The notes under the pieces: model-generated | Told to the model about the DNA's origin: nothing | Seen by the model: the letters and a program-made list of their open reading frames with translations, nothing else | Database searches by the model: none | Shown here: positions 35,346 through 43,661 of the stretch, piece by piece | How positions within the stretch are numbered: the first letter of the stretch is position 1 | How the letters are laid out: every line of letters starts with the position of its first letter | From: Mucilaginibacter agri | GTDB lineage: Bacteria; Bacteroidota; Bacteroidia; Sphingobacteriales; Sphingobacteriaceae | Reading direction: 5' to 3' | Length of the DNA stretch: 64,000 nt | Assembly (NCBI RefSeq): GCF_009928685.1 | Contig: NZ_WWEO01000045.1 | Location: 62,001-126,000 of the forward strand | Program-made: the position numbers and the translations under genes

Positions 35346-36302
35346 TTAGCTAATTTCGGGTAGGTCCGCCTGTTCAAAATCGCTGATCTTGCCGAGGTGC
35401 AGGTGTACTAAGCCGGCTTCATCATGGAAAAATGCAGGGGTAAATTTGGCTCCCCAAACAATCTCGTCATACTGATAAGAGGTACGCGAATGTACCGTTT
35501 GTGAAAAGGTATCGTCAAAGGCCTGCACTAAAATATTAAAGGTGGCCATCGAGTTTTTCATGTCTTCAGGCGTAATGTTATAAAGCGGGCTGTCTTCGGT
35601 AAGGGGGTGTACTACGGTCCAACTAAGGGTAAGGATGCTTACCTTGCTGCGTTCCAGCGGCAAGGTGTAAAACCTGCGGATTGTTTTGCCATCCACTACT
35701 TCATTAAAAGAGAAGGTCATTTCGATAGCAAGGTCAAGCAATACATTAAGCCGCATATTGGCCAGCCTGAACATCAGCCCGCGACCGCCGGTAAGGGCGT
35801 AGGGCGCAATAAGCATGTTATCGCTAAACACAAATTTAGCCGATGGACGCGAAAAACGCCCGTATAATAAACCCGTTGCCATGGCAAACGCCAACAACCC
35901 AATCATAGATTCGAATGCCGCTACCCAATTTGCTATAACGCCGGCAGGGCTGATATGTCCGTAACCAACTGTAGATAATGTTTGTGCCGAAAAAAAAAAT
36001 GCGTTAAGAAAAGGGTTACTTACATTATTATCATTGGTGCCATGCAGGTTTCCGATGCCTATTGAGAGGTAAATGGAAGCAAAAAATACGTTAACCACAA
36101 TGTACGCTACCAAAACTGTAAGCCAAAAAGCCGGCCAGCGCATGGTAATAAGCCGGTGGTAAGTATTGGTGGTACTAAAAAAGGGAATACCAAGGCGTTT
36201 TACATTGATGCTGCCGTTACGGTTGATGATACGCTGCCTAACGGCCTGGTTACCAAAACCAAGGTCGTCTTCGGGGTTTACAGCTTGTTTTTTGATGGCC
36301 AT
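35346..36302 (-). CDS. Inward-rectifier-type potassium channel (KirBac family)
   Basis: The protein has 318 aa from the preferred ATG at 36302 (MAIKKQAVNPEDDLG); an in-frame start 72 bases upstream would add an atypical tail. The outer helix is at about 55-80, the pore contains TVGYGHISP with the K+ selectivity filter at 111-115, and the inner helix is about 120-147. The C-terminal Kir-type immunoglobulin-like domain has GGRGLMFRLANMR and PLERSKVSILTLSWTVVHPL. It should form a tetrameric K+ channel in the inner membrane. It is divergent from the trp leader, with short overlapping upstream regions. Confidence 0.92.
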   Translation of the reverse strand: MAIKKQAVNPEDDLGFGNQAVRQRIINRNGSINVKRLGIPFFSTTNTYHRLITMRWPAFWLTVLVAYIVVNVFFASIYLSIGIGNLHGTNDNNVSNPFLNAFFFSAQTLSTVGYGHISPAGVIANWVAAFESMIGLLAFAMATGLLYGRFSRPSAKFVFSDNMLIAPYALTGGRGLMFRLANMRLNVLLDLAIEMTFSFNEVVDGKTIRRFYTLPLERSKVSILTLSWTVVHPLTEDSPLYNITPEDMKNSMATFNILVQAFDDTFSQTVHSRTSYQYDEIVWGAKFTPAFFHDEAGLVHLHLGKISDFEQADLPEIS

Positions 36303-36354
36303 AACAGGGGTGATGGAGCAATGTAAATAAAGTTTGGTAAAATTATTGTTCTTG

Positions 36355-36386
36355 TTTGTTTTTAGCGAAAACAATATTCATATTTG
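36355..36386 (+). promoter_or_regulatory. Putative trp operon promoter
   Basis: TTTG (36355-36358) and CATATTTG (36379-36386, one mismatch to TAnnTTTG) are separated by 20 bases, which fits the Bacteroidota -33/-7 promoter. Transcription would begin near 36392, a few bases before the leader peptide. Confidence 0.55.
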
Positions 36387-36405
36387 TCGCACAACAAAAC
36401 GAATA

Positions 36406-36453
36406 ATGAAAAATTTAAACATGAATTGGTGGTGGCTTAACGAGAGATCGTAA
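36406..36453 (+). CDS. trpL: trp leader peptide
   Basis: This is a 15-codon frame, MKNLNMNWWWLNERS, with a second in-frame ATG at 36421 that would give 10 codons. Three consecutive TGG codons (36427-36435) are the hallmark of a ribosome-mediated tryptophan attenuator. It is followed by a strong terminator and trpD, so stalling at the Trp codons when charged tRNA-Trp is scarce should allow read-through. Confidence 0.85.
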   Translation: MKNLNMNWWWLNERS

Positions 36454-36520
36454 GGCAATCCCGTTTGTGTATATTTTATAAGATATTTCAAAGGTTGCCT
36501 AAATGGCAACCTTTTTTTTT
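36454..36520 (+). promoter_or_regulatory. trp attenuator (antiterminator/terminator pair)
   Basis: The terminator AAGGTTGCC (36491-36499) pairs with GGCAACCTT (36504-36512) followed by T8. AGGCAA right after the leader stop (36454-36459) can instead pair with TTGCCT (36495-36500), which would block the terminator. A ribosome that finishes the leader would cover the first strand, favouring termination; one stalled on Trp codons would leave it free. The mechanism is inferred from the geometry. Confidence 0.8.
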
Positions 36521-36525
36521 GCATC

Positions 36526-37518
36526 ATGAAAGCAATATTAAATCATCTTTTCGAGCACAAAACCTTTAGTCGCGAACAGTCTAAAGAGATACTCACCAAC
36601 ATTGCGCAGGGTAAATACAACAACTCGCAAATGGCGGCATTTATGACGGCCTACTGCATGCGTAGCATTACCGTCGACGAGCTGGAAGGTTTCCGTGATG
36701 CTATGTTAGATCTTTGTCTACCCATCCACTTGGAAGCTGATGATCTAATAGATCTTTGCGGTACCGGAGGCGACGGAAAGGATACTTTCAATATTTCGAC
36801 CCTTGCGTCATTTGTGGTGGCCGGTGCAGGATATCATGTGGCTAAGCATGGTAACTATGGGGTGTCCTCAGGTTGCGGTTCATCGAATGTGATGGAGCAT
36901 TTGGGATATACTTTTACTAATAACACAGATGAAATTAAAAGAAGTATGGATAGGGCCAATATCTGTTTCCTGCATGCCCCGCTGTTTCATCCGGCTATGA
37001 AGACTGTGGCGCCCATCCGTCGCGAATTGGGTGTTAAAACCTTCTTTAATATGCTTGGGCCATTGGTTAATCCGGCTAAACCTAAAAACCAACTGGCAGG
37101 GGTATACAATTTAGAATTAGCGAGATTATATGCTTACTTGTACCAAAAATCGGATGTTAAATATACCATCGTAAACGCCTTGGATGGTTATGACGAAGTT
37201 TCACTTACTGGCGATTTCAAAACGTTTTCGGCCGATGGTGAAAAGATCAATAATATCGAGAGCCTCGGTTTCGAGAAGCTAAACCCATTGGATATAGCTG
37301 GGGGGCATACAGTGGCAGATTCGGCAGATGTGTTTACAACCGTGCTTAATGCCGAAGGCAGCAGCGCCCAGCATAATGTTGTATTGTGTAATGCCGCGTT
37401 GGCTATTCGAACTATTAACCCTGATAAATCATTTTCCGATTGTTTTTATGAGGCTGAGGAATCTTTATTGGCTAAAAAGGCGTTAACAAGTTTCAAAAAT
37501 CTGATAAACGCCAACTAA
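36526..37518 (+). CDS. trpD: Anthranilate phosphoribosyltransferase
   Basis: TrpD joins anthranilate and PRPP to give phosphoribosyl-anthranilate, the second step of tryptophan synthesis. The 330-residue protein has the PRPP/substrate motif LCGTGGDGKDTFNIST, the glycine-rich KHGNYGVSSGCGSSNVMEHLG, and HPAMKTVAPIRRELGVKTFFN with the acceptor-site residues. It starts six bases after the attenuator T-run and is followed directly by trpF. trpE and trpG, which usually precede it, are not in the window. Confidence 0.95.
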   Translation: MKAILNHLFEHKTFSREQSKEILTNIAQGKYNNSQMAAFMTAYCMRSITVDELEGFRDAMLDLCLPIHLEADDLIDLCGTGGDGKDTFNISTLASFVVAGAGYHVAKHGNYGVSSGCGSSNVMEHLGYTFTNNTDEIKRSMDRANICFLHAPLFHPAMKTVAPIRRELGVKTFFNMLGPLVNPAKPKNQLAGVYNLELARLYAYLYQKSDVKYTIVNALDGYDEVSLTGDFKTFSADGEKINNIESLGFEKLNPLDIAGGHTVADSADVFTTVLNAEGSSAQHNVVLCNAALAIRTINPDKSFSDCFYEAEESLLAKKALTSFKNLINAN

Positions 37519-38148
37519 ATGAAAATTAAGGTCTGCGGATTAAAAGCGCCGGAAAACATTAAAGCAGTAGCCGAACTGCAGCCAGATTATATGGGCTTTA
37601 TAAGTTACGGACTTTCGCCACGTTTCATCGGCGATTTGAAAGCCAGTGTGCTGAATGATTTATCCGATTCGATAAAAAAGACCGGAGTATTTGTGAATGA
37701 ATCGCTTGAACATATTGGTTCGCTGATCAGGGAATATGGTTTTGATGCCGTACAGCTACATGGTTACGAAAATCCTGAGTTTTGCGAGGCATTAAAGGGC
37801 AGAGCCACAATTTTAAAGGCTTTCGGTATTGACGAAGAATTCGACTTTGAACAATTGAAACCGTACGTTGGGCACGTCGACTACTTTTTGTTCGATACCA
37901 AAACCGATAAACACGGGGGCTCTGGTAAAACCTTTAATTGGGGCATTTTGGATAACTACAACCTGGAGATACCGTTTTTTCTAAGTGGCGGGCTGAGCCC
38001 CGACAATATAGAACAGGTAATTTTCATAAAACATCCACAATTTTATGGTGTCGATCTCAACAGCAGGTTTGAAACTGCACCAGGCATAAAAGATATAGAG
38101 AAGCTGAAACAGGCTTTTGATTTACTAAGACAAACTGCTATAAAATGA
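37519..38148 (+). CDS. trpF: Phosphoribosylanthranilate isomerase
   Basis: The protein has 209 aa, a (beta/alpha)8 barrel. KIKVCGLK carries the catalytic Cys, with GFISYGLSPRFIG, then FDAVQLHG, FLFDTKTDKHGGSGKTFNW with the catalytic Asp, and FFLSGGLSPDNI as the phosphate-binding end. It catalyses the Amadori rearrangement of PRA to CdRP, the third step. The start codon follows the trpD stop with no gap, and the stop overlaps trpB by four bases. The next enzyme, TrpC, is not encoded here. Confidence 0.95.
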   Translation: MKIKVCGLKAPENIKAVAELQPDYMGFISYGLSPRFIGDLKASVLNDLSDSIKKTGVFVNESLEHIGSLIREYGFDAVQLHGYENPEFCEALKGRATILKAFGIDEEFDFEQLKPYVGHVDYFLFDTKTDKHGGSGKTFNWGILDNYNLEIPFFLSGGLSPDNIEQVIFIKHPQFYGVDLNSRFETAPGIKDIEKLKQAFDLLRQTAIK

Positions 38149-39326
38149 AATATACAGTAAATGAACAAGGCTATTACGGCGATTTCGGTGGTGCATATAT
38201 CCCCGAAATGTTGTATCCTAATATTGAAGAATTAAGGCAACAATACCTCAGCATTATAAACGATACGGCGTTTAAAGCGGAGTTTGATGCTTTGCTGAAA
38301 GATTATGTAGGTCGCCCATCTCCATTGTACCTGGCAAAACGTTTGTCTGAAAAATACGGTGCCAACATTTACCTCAAGCGTGAAGACCTGAACCATACCG
38401 GTTCGCATAAGATCAATAATGCTATTGGGCAGATATTGCTTGCACAGCGCCTGGGCAAAAAGCGCATTATTGCCGAAACGGGAGCAGGACAGCATGGTGT
38501 TGCCACCGCCACTGTATGTGCCCTTAAAGGCATTGAATGTGTGGTTTACATGGGCGAGATAGACATGGAGCGCCAGGCGCCGAATGTAGCTCGTATGAAA
38601 ATGCTCGGTGCTAAGGTTGTGCCTGCTACATCAGGCAGCAAAACGCTTAAGGACGCTACTAACGAAGCCATGCGCGATTGGATTAATAACCCTGTCGATA
38701 CCCACTATATTATCGGCTCTGTAGTTGGCCCATATCCATATCCCGAAATGGTGGCTAAGTTTCAGTCGATCATTTCGTTAGAAACCAAAAAACAATTGTT
38801 AGAACAAACGGGTAAAGAATTACCTGATTATGCGCTAGCGTGCGTTGGTGGTGGCAGCAATGCCATGGGTATGTTCTACCATTTTCTGGATGACGAAAGC
38901 GTTAAACTAGTTGCTGTAGAGGCGGCTGGTAAAGGTGTAGATAGCGGTCATTCGGCTGCAACATCTGTGCTGGGTCGCGAAGGTGTGCTGCACGGTAGCC
39001 GCACTATTTTGATGCAAACAGATGATGGACAAGTTGTAGAACCTTATTCCATTTCGGCGGGGCTGGATTATCCTGGTATCGGTCCACAACATGCACACCT
39101 GCATAAAGTTAAACGTGCGGAGTATGTAAGTATTACCGATGATGAGGCGCTAAATGCTGGGTTATTATTATCACAGTTGGAGGGCATTATTCCAGCCATC
39201 GAATCTGCTCACGCTTTTGCCTACCTAGAAAAAATGACTTTTAAACCTACTGATAATGTGGTGATATGCCTGTCTGGTAGGGGCGATAAAGATTTAGATA
39301 CTTATATAAAGCACTTTGGATATTAG
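38145..39326 (+). CDS. trpB: Tryptophan synthase beta chain
   Basis: The protein has 393 aa. It begins with YGDFGGAYIPEML and has the PLP-lysine motif LNHTGSHKINNAIGQ, ETGAGQHGVATATVCAL, the PLP-phosphate loop GGGSNAMGMF, and the C-terminal CLSGRGDKD. It condenses indole with L-serine. It partners the trpA product, encoded about 100 bases downstream, with indole channelled between the subunits. It overlaps trpF by four bases. Confidence 0.96.
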   Translation: MKYTVNEQGYYGDFGGAYIPEMLYPNIEELRQQYLSIINDTAFKAEFDALLKDYVGRPSPLYLAKRLSEKYGANIYLKREDLNHTGSHKINNAIGQILLAQRLGKKRIIAETGAGQHGVATATVCALKGIECVVYMGEIDMERQAPNVARMKMLGAKVVPATSGSKTLKDATNEAMRDWINNPVDTHYIIGSVVGPYPYPEMVAKFQSIISLETKKQLLEQTGKELPDYALACVGGGSNAMGMFYHFLDDESVKLVAVEAAGKGVDSGHSAATSVLGREGVLHGSRTILMQTDDGQVVEPYSISAGLDYPGIGPQHAHLHKVKRAEYVSITDDEALNAGLLLSQLEGIIPAIESAHAFAYLEKMTFKPTDNVVICLSGRGDKDLDTYIKHFGY

Positions 39327-39336
39327 ATAGCCTAGG

Positions 39337-39390
39337 GTTGATGGTTCATAGATCCTGGTGAACATTCGCTAAGGATCGAGGGCCATCAAC
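39337..39390 (+). repeat. Intergenic stem-loop between trpB and trpA
   Basis: GTTGATGG (39337-39344) pairs with CCATCAAC (39383-39390), and inside them GATCC pairs with GGATC. There is no T-run. It may be a transcript-processing or stability element that sets the trpB/trpA ratio, or a repeat insertion. Confidence 0.5.
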
Positions 39391-39427
39391 AATGATTTTC
39401 CTTACTATGAACCGTGAATTAACAACC

Positions 39428-40201
39428 ATGAACCGTCTCAATCAACTTTTCAATACAAAAAATAAGAATTTGCTATCTGTGTACTTTACGGCTGGTTATC
39501 CGGAACTGAACAGCACCGTTTCAATTGCCGAAGCTTTGGAAAAGGCCGGTGTAGATTTTCTTGAAATAGGTTTTCCGTACTCAGATCCGGTTGCTGACGG
39601 GCCTACTATTCAGCATAGCTCACAAGTGGCTTTGGATAATGGCATGAATCTTAACCTGCTATTCGAGCAACTTGCCGAACTACGCTCAAAAGTTAGTATA
39701 CCCGTTTTATTAATGGGTTATGTTAACCCAATGGTACAATACGGTGTTGAACGTTTTTGTCAAAAGGCTGCCGAGGTAGGCGTGGACGGTGTTATTGTAC
39801 CCGACCTGCCAATGTATGAGTACGAAATGCTTTATAAAGATGTATTTGCCAAACATGGTATAAGCAATATCTTTCTGGTAACTCCACAGACTTCGGAAGA
39901 TCGCATCCGGAAGATTGACGGCCTGAGCAATAGTTTTGTTTACCTGCTTTCCTCGGCTTCAATAACCGGCAAGGCATTACAATTGAATAACGAGGTTGAT
40001 ACCTATTTCGGCCGTATAAAAGCTATGCAACTTAAAAATCCAACCGTTGTGGGTTTTGGTATTGGTGATAACGCCGCCTTCACCAAGGCTTGTGAATACA
40101 ATAACGGTGCTATTGTGGGGAGTGCTTTTGTAAAGTATTTAGGTTCGAGGAAAGATTACCTTGAGGGTATTAATGATTTTGTTAAGGGGTTAAGAGGGTA
40201 G
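39428..40201 (+). CDS. trpA: Tryptophan synthase alpha chain
   Basis: The protein has 257 aa from ATG 39428 (MNRLNQLFNTKNKNLLSVYF); an in-frame ATG 36 bases upstream would add residues not usual in the family. Catalytic acids are in FLEIGFPYSDPVADGPTIQ (Glu and Asp), with GVDGVIVPDLPMYE and FGIGDNAA further on. It cleaves indole-3-glycerol phosphate to indole and glyceraldehyde 3-phosphate. It is the last gene of the operon. Confidence 0.95.
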   Translation: MNRLNQLFNTKNKNLLSVYFTAGYPELNSTVSIAEALEKAGVDFLEIGFPYSDPVADGPTIQHSSQVALDNGMNLNLLFEQLAELRSKVSIPVLLMGYVNPMVQYGVERFCQKAAEVGVDGVIVPDLPMYEYEMLYKDVFAKHGISNIFLVTPQTSEDRIRKIDGLSNSFVYLLSSASITGKALQLNNEVDTYFGRIKAMQLKNPTVVGFGIGDNAAFTKACEYNNGAIVGSAFVKYLGSRKDYLEGINDFVKGLRG

Positions 40202-40209
40202 CGTAATAA

Positions 40210-40659
40210 CTATAATTCGATAGGAAGTGCTATATAGCTTACGGAAACCGAAGGTCTTTTATTCTTTACTTTTTTCACAAATTCATTAACACTTACTAAA
40301 CCATAGCGAGGGAAGAAAGTTAGATAATATTCTTCACCACTATCTTTAAATATTATTTTCCATGTAGAGCGCCAAAACGCAATTGTGTACACAAGCTTTA
40401 TTTCTATAATGTATTCTAAGTTAATTACGGTCTCTGTATTCTTATTGATTATGTAAAGAAAATTATCATCATAGAAGCATGTCCTATTTTTCTTGTACAG
40501 ACTATAGAAGGTATTTCCTATAAAGATAAATACAATAGCAACCAAAAATGTGGGAATAAACGACCAGGTAATTCCCCAAATTAAAACAACAATAGTGGTT
40601 ACTAGGTATAATAACACCTTGTCAGTTTTTAGACTATTTGATAAGCGTACCTTCTCCAA
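40210..40659 (-). CDS. Hypothetical small membrane protein
   Basis: The protein has 149 aa with two adjacent membrane helices (about 14-32 and 34-52: VLLYLVTTIVVLIWGITW and FLVAIVFIFIGNTFY), followed by a beta-rich cytoplasmic tail (TCFYDDNFLYIINKN, EEYYLTFFPRYGLV). The tail resembles a PH-like domain often found after two helices, but this is a guess from the pattern. It lies 20 bases downstream of the tsaC-like gene on the same strand. Confidence 0.6.
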   Translation of the reverse strand: MEKVRLSNSLKTDKVLLYLVTTIVVLIWGITWSFIPTFLVAIVFIFIGNTFYSLYKKNRTCFYDDNFLYIINKNTETVINLEYIIEIKLVYTIAFWRSTWKIIFKDSGEEYYLTFFPRYGLVSVNEFVKKVKNKRPSVSVSYIALPIEL

Positions 40660-40679
40660 TATTAAAGCATTACTATATC

Positions 40680-41300
40680 TTACAAGTACATCTCTAAATC
40701 CCCTTTGCCTTCCCTTAATACTTCAAAGTCGCCGGACGTACAGTCAACTACGGTTGAAGCAATGTTACCCCCGTAACCGCCGTCAATCACCAGGTCCACA
40801 AGGTCCTCATATTTTTCGTGTATTAGTTCAGGATCGGTTGAGTATTCGATAATGTCGTCCTCGTCGTGGATAGAAGTAGAGAGGATAGGATTGCCCAGCA
40901 CACGCACAATTTCTCGCGCAATATCATTATCAGGCACACGTATACCTACCGTTTTTTTGTTGCTGCTTAACAACTTCGGTACATTGTGACTGGCGTTAAA
41001 AATAAAAGTAAACGGCCCGGGCAATGCTTTCTTTAATACCCTAAAACAAGTATTGTCTATCGGTTTGGTATAATCTGATATATTGCTCAAGTCATAACAA
41101 ATGAAAGAAAAATTGGCTTTTTCCGGTTTAATGTTACGGATTCTACATATTTTTTCAATAGCTCTGTGATTGGTAATATCACAACCTAACCCATAAACGG
41201 TATCCGTAGGGTAAATAACCACACCGCCCTTGCGTAATACGTCAGCAACTTGTTCAATTGCTTTAGGGTTAGGGTTTTCGGGGTAAATTTTGATTAGCAT
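40680..41300 (-). CDS. tsaC: L-threonylcarbamoyladenylate synthase (TsaC/Sua5/YrdC)
   Basis: The enzyme makes threonylcarbamoyl-AMP for the t6A modification of tRNAs reading ANN codons. The 206-residue protein has GGVVIYPTDTVYGLGCDI, the RIRNIKPEKANFSFICYDL segment and LPGPFTFIFNASHNVPK, all YrdC-fold hallmarks, with SSNKKTVGIRVPDN later. The Lys and Arg residues for ATP and bicarbonate/Thr binding appear conserved, although the usual KxR Lys region reads KPEKANFS. The length is that of TsaC, without a Sua5 C-terminal domain. Confidence 0.9.
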   Translation of the reverse strand: MLIKIYPENPNPKAIEQVADVLRKGGVVIYPTDTVYGLGCDITNHRAIEKICRIRNIKPEKANFSFICYDLSNISDYTKPIDNTCFRVLKKALPGPFTFIFNASHNVPKLLSSNKKTVGIRVPDNDIAREIVRVLGNPILSTSIHDEDDIIEYSTDPELIHEKYEDLVDLVIDGGYGGNIASTVVDCTSGDFEVLREGKGDLEMYL

Positions 41301-41457
41301 ATTGTATAAGCAAACCTAACTATTAATTAGTTTTTTGAAACTGATTAGAATGAATAAATTTTTATTGTGCAAACATTCTAATTTAACAATGGATTAATAT
41401 ATAGTTATATTGTATTGTCATTATAAACCATTTTAAGTAAAAATTAAATCAGGCTCA

Positions 41458-42657
41458 ATGAAGTTGGGAGCGCTCCGTATCTGCATTATTTACATATTGC
41501 TTAGTTTTCTGTGGATTACACTGAGCGATAAGGCGCTCTTTTTATTGCGAGATCAGTTTACACCAGCTAATTTTTTGTTAGTTAGCAGTGCTAAGGGACT
41601 TTTTTTCGTGCTCATTACCGGCTTTTTATTTTATAAGCTGATCAAAATAGATGAAGTAAGACTGAAAGAAAGTGAAAAAAAATATAGAACGATGTACGAG
41701 GGCAACCCATTGCCGATGTGGATTTATGACGCACAAACATTAAAAATTACTTCTGTTAATTCTGCTGCAATTAAAAGTTATGGCTACTCTGAGGCGGAAT
41801 TTCTGCAAAGGACAGCAATGGATATTCGACCCAAAGAAGATATTCCCAAGTTGTTGGAAGAGATCAATAATTTATCTACTGACGCTGTTAGAGCGTCAGA
41901 CTGGACACATATCAAAGCCGATGGTTCGTCATTTCACGTCAATATTCATTCACAAAAAATTGTTATCGATCAGAAGCCATATATTATGGTTATTGCGCGT
42001 GACATTACCGAAAAGGTTGCATTTGAAGAGCGCCTAAAGACGCTCAACCAAAAGTTGCTGGATGAGAAAGCCCGATTGATTGATACGCAATTGCTGGCCA
42101 AATTGGGAGGTTGGGTGTTGTACCTCGAGGATATGCGATTAGAATGGTCGGACGAGGTGTACCAAATCACAGATCATACACCTCAACCGGGTGAGAGCCT
42201 CTTTGACGTTTATCTTGCCCACATTTATCTCGAAGATCGCCCGGCTATGATAGCTGCGTTAGAAGCGTTGGTAAAGAATGGTAAGCGTTTCGACGTTACC
42301 CACCGTATCAGATTACATGATGGGCAAACGCGGTATATCCATCATATAGCCCGGTTAGAATATGAAGATGGTAAGCCTTATAGGGTAGTGGGTTCACTAC
42401 AAGATATTACAGAATATAAAGAGAAGGAAATTAGGATAGAACAGCAGAATAAGGTGCTCCAGGAAATAGCATGGTTAAACTCCCACGAAATAAGGGGGCC
42501 GGTTGCCTCAATTTTGGGTTTATTTAATATTTACAAAGAAGCCCACAGTGCCGAAGAGCGGGAGAAGATCATTGAGATGATCAGCACTTATACCGAAAAC
42601 CTTGATGTGATAGTACATAACATTGCCGAAAGGTTGAATAAAGAAATTAGCGAATAA
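41458..42657 (+). CDS. PAS-domain membrane sensor with H-box but no ATPase domain
   Basis: The protein has 399 aa. Two membrane helices are near 7-24 and 42-61. A PAS domain begins at KYRTMYEGNPLPMWIYDAQT (about 74-93) with its PAC end near IARDITEK, and a second PAS/PAC unit is at about 210-320. The final 70 residues form a helical HisKA-like domain with the H-box NSHEIRGPVASILGL. No N, G1, F or G2 box follows; the stop is followed directly by a terminator, so the kinase catalytic domain is absent by design rather than cut off by the window. It could sense a signal and regulate a partner kinase or receive phosphate. Confidence 0.85.
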   Translation: MKLGALRICIIYILLSFLWITLSDKALFLLRDQFTPANFLLVSSAKGLFFVLITGFLFYKLIKIDEVRLKESEKKYRTMYEGNPLPMWIYDAQTLKITSVNSAAIKSYGYSEAEFLQRTAMDIRPKEDIPKLLEEINNLSTDAVRASDWTHIKADGSSFHVNIHSQKIVIDQKPYIMVIARDITEKVAFEERLKTLNQKLLDEKARLIDTQLLAKLGGWVLYLEDMRLEWSDEVYQITDHTPQPGESLFDVYLAHIYLEDRPAMIAALEALVKNGKRFDVTHRIRLHDGQTRYIHHIARLEYEDGKPYRVVGSLQDITEYKEKEIRIEQQNKVLQEIAWLNSHEIRGPVASILGLFNIYKEAHSAEEREKIIEMISTYTENLDVIVHNIAERLNKEISE

Positions 42658-42660
42658 ATA

Positions 42661-42693
42661 AAAAAGGCCAGCTATTTGTAGCTGGCCTTTTTT
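42661..42693. terminator. Bidirectional terminator between PAS protein and yceI
   Basis: AAAGGCCAGCTA (42663-42674) pairs exactly with TAGCTGGCCTTT (42679-42690) around loop TTTG, with A-run before and T-run after. It can end transcripts from both convergent genes. Confidence 0.9.
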
Positions 42694-42710
42694 GTAATTA
42701 AGAAATATAA

Positions 42711-43244
42711 TTAAGCTTTTGCAAACTGCGCGTTGATGATCAACTTAATGTCTTCGCCAACAACGATAGCACCAGCTTCGGTTATACCTTCCCAGGTTAA
42801 ACCAAACTCTTTACGGTTAATTTTACCGGTAATTTCGAAACCTGCTTTAGTGTTACCATAAAAGTCGGTTGCAGTACCACCAAACTCAACGTTTAATTTT
42901 ACAGATTTGGTTACATCTTTAATAGTCAAATCGCCGGTTAATTCGTAATCGCTATCATCAACCTTTTTTAAAGAAGTTGATTTGAAAGAGATTTTAGGAT
43001 ATTTCTCAGCATCAAAGAAATCAGGGCCGGTTAAGTGCTGGTCACGAGCTTCCTGAGTGGTGTCAATACTAGCTACTTCTAAAGAGAAGTCAATTTTTGA
43101 ATCCTGGAAATCGTCGCTTTCAGTTAAAACTTCGCCTTCAAATGATTTGAAGAAACCAGTTACAGTTGAAATTACAAGGTGTTTAACTTTAAACTGAACC
43201 TCTGAGTGCATTGGGTCTAAAACCCATTTTGTTTCTGTTGCCAT
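42711..43244 (-). CDS. YceI-family lipocalin-like protein
   Basis: The protein has 177 aa. It starts TKWVLDPMHSEVQFKVKHLV, then has GFFKSFEGEV, DFFDAEKYPKISFKS and NRKEFGLTW, all hallmarks of the YceI beta-barrel that binds isoprenoid chains. No signal peptide is visible, so it is predicted to be cytoplasmic, unlike E. coli YceI. Its promoter has a -7 TATCTTTG and an adjacent 24-bp near-perfect palindrome, pointing to control by a dimeric repressor. Confidence 0.92.
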   Translation of the reverse strand: MATETKWVLDPMHSEVQFKVKHLVISTVTGFFKSFEGEVLTESDDFQDSKIDFSLEVASIDTTQEARDQHLTGPDFFDAEKYPKISFKSTSLKKVDDSDYELTGDLTIKDVTKSVKLNVEFGGTATDFYGNTKAGFEITGKINRKEFGLTWEGITEAGAIVVGEDIKLIINAQFAKA

Positions 43245-43267
43245 GGTATATGATTGTTTTATTGAAT

Positions 43268-43300
43268 CAAAGATATAAATATATGTTTAAACATGTATTT
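43268..43300 (-). promoter_or_regulatory. yceI promoter with operator palindrome
   Basis: On the minus strand, TATCTTTG (43275-43268) is a perfect -7 element. Directly upstream lies a 24-bp palindrome (43277-43300), AAATATATGTTT/AAACATGTATTT, with one mismatched pair. It occupies the space between -7 and -33, as expected for a repressor site, for example of a MarR- or TetR-type dimer. No regulator gene is adjacent. Confidence 0.65.
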
Positions 43301-43596
43301 ATAATATACTAAGTTTACACTAGGTAGACAAATGCCTGATTATGAGTGCAGCTATAGCACAATAGTAACTTATTAATGTATGTTTTGTTGCCTTGCGGTG
43401 TTAAATAATTGCAAAGAATTTAGAATCCATGTTTTCAGGAATTACTAATTATAGGACTTAATGCTTTAGGGAGAGAGAATGTGGATGTCTTGAGCCTGAT
43501 TATGATTCAGAGTGCTTAGTAGGGAAGTATACTGGTAGGATTTGCCTGGTGGATGCCTTGAAGGATTAATGATGCTATGTTGCTTCGATATTCTTG

Positions 43597-43620
43597 TCCC
43601 GATATTGAGCGGTATCGGGA
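43597..43620. repeat. Palindrome downstream of the microprotein array
   Basis: TCCCGATA pairs exactly with TATCGGGA around eight bases. It lies about 40 bases beyond the stop of the last microprotein and could end or stabilise its transcript, though no T-run follows on the minus strand. Confidence 0.55.
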
Positions 43621-43661
43621 GATCGTTGTGTGATAGGGTGATCTTATAATTAAGATTTCAG

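Larger units (their letters stand above)
43245..43661. other. Intergenic region between yceI and the microprotein array
   Basis: Apart from the yceI promoter/operator and one palindrome at 43597-43620, I see no coding frame or RNA gene signature in these about 415 bases. A small RNA cannot be excluded. Confidence 0.4.

Noticed and set aside
43597..43620. CRISPR or short tandem repeat in the 43.2-44.6 kb region
   Set aside because: The repeated text is explained by four related coding frames; spacing and divergence do not fit a CRISPR array, and no cas gene is nearby.
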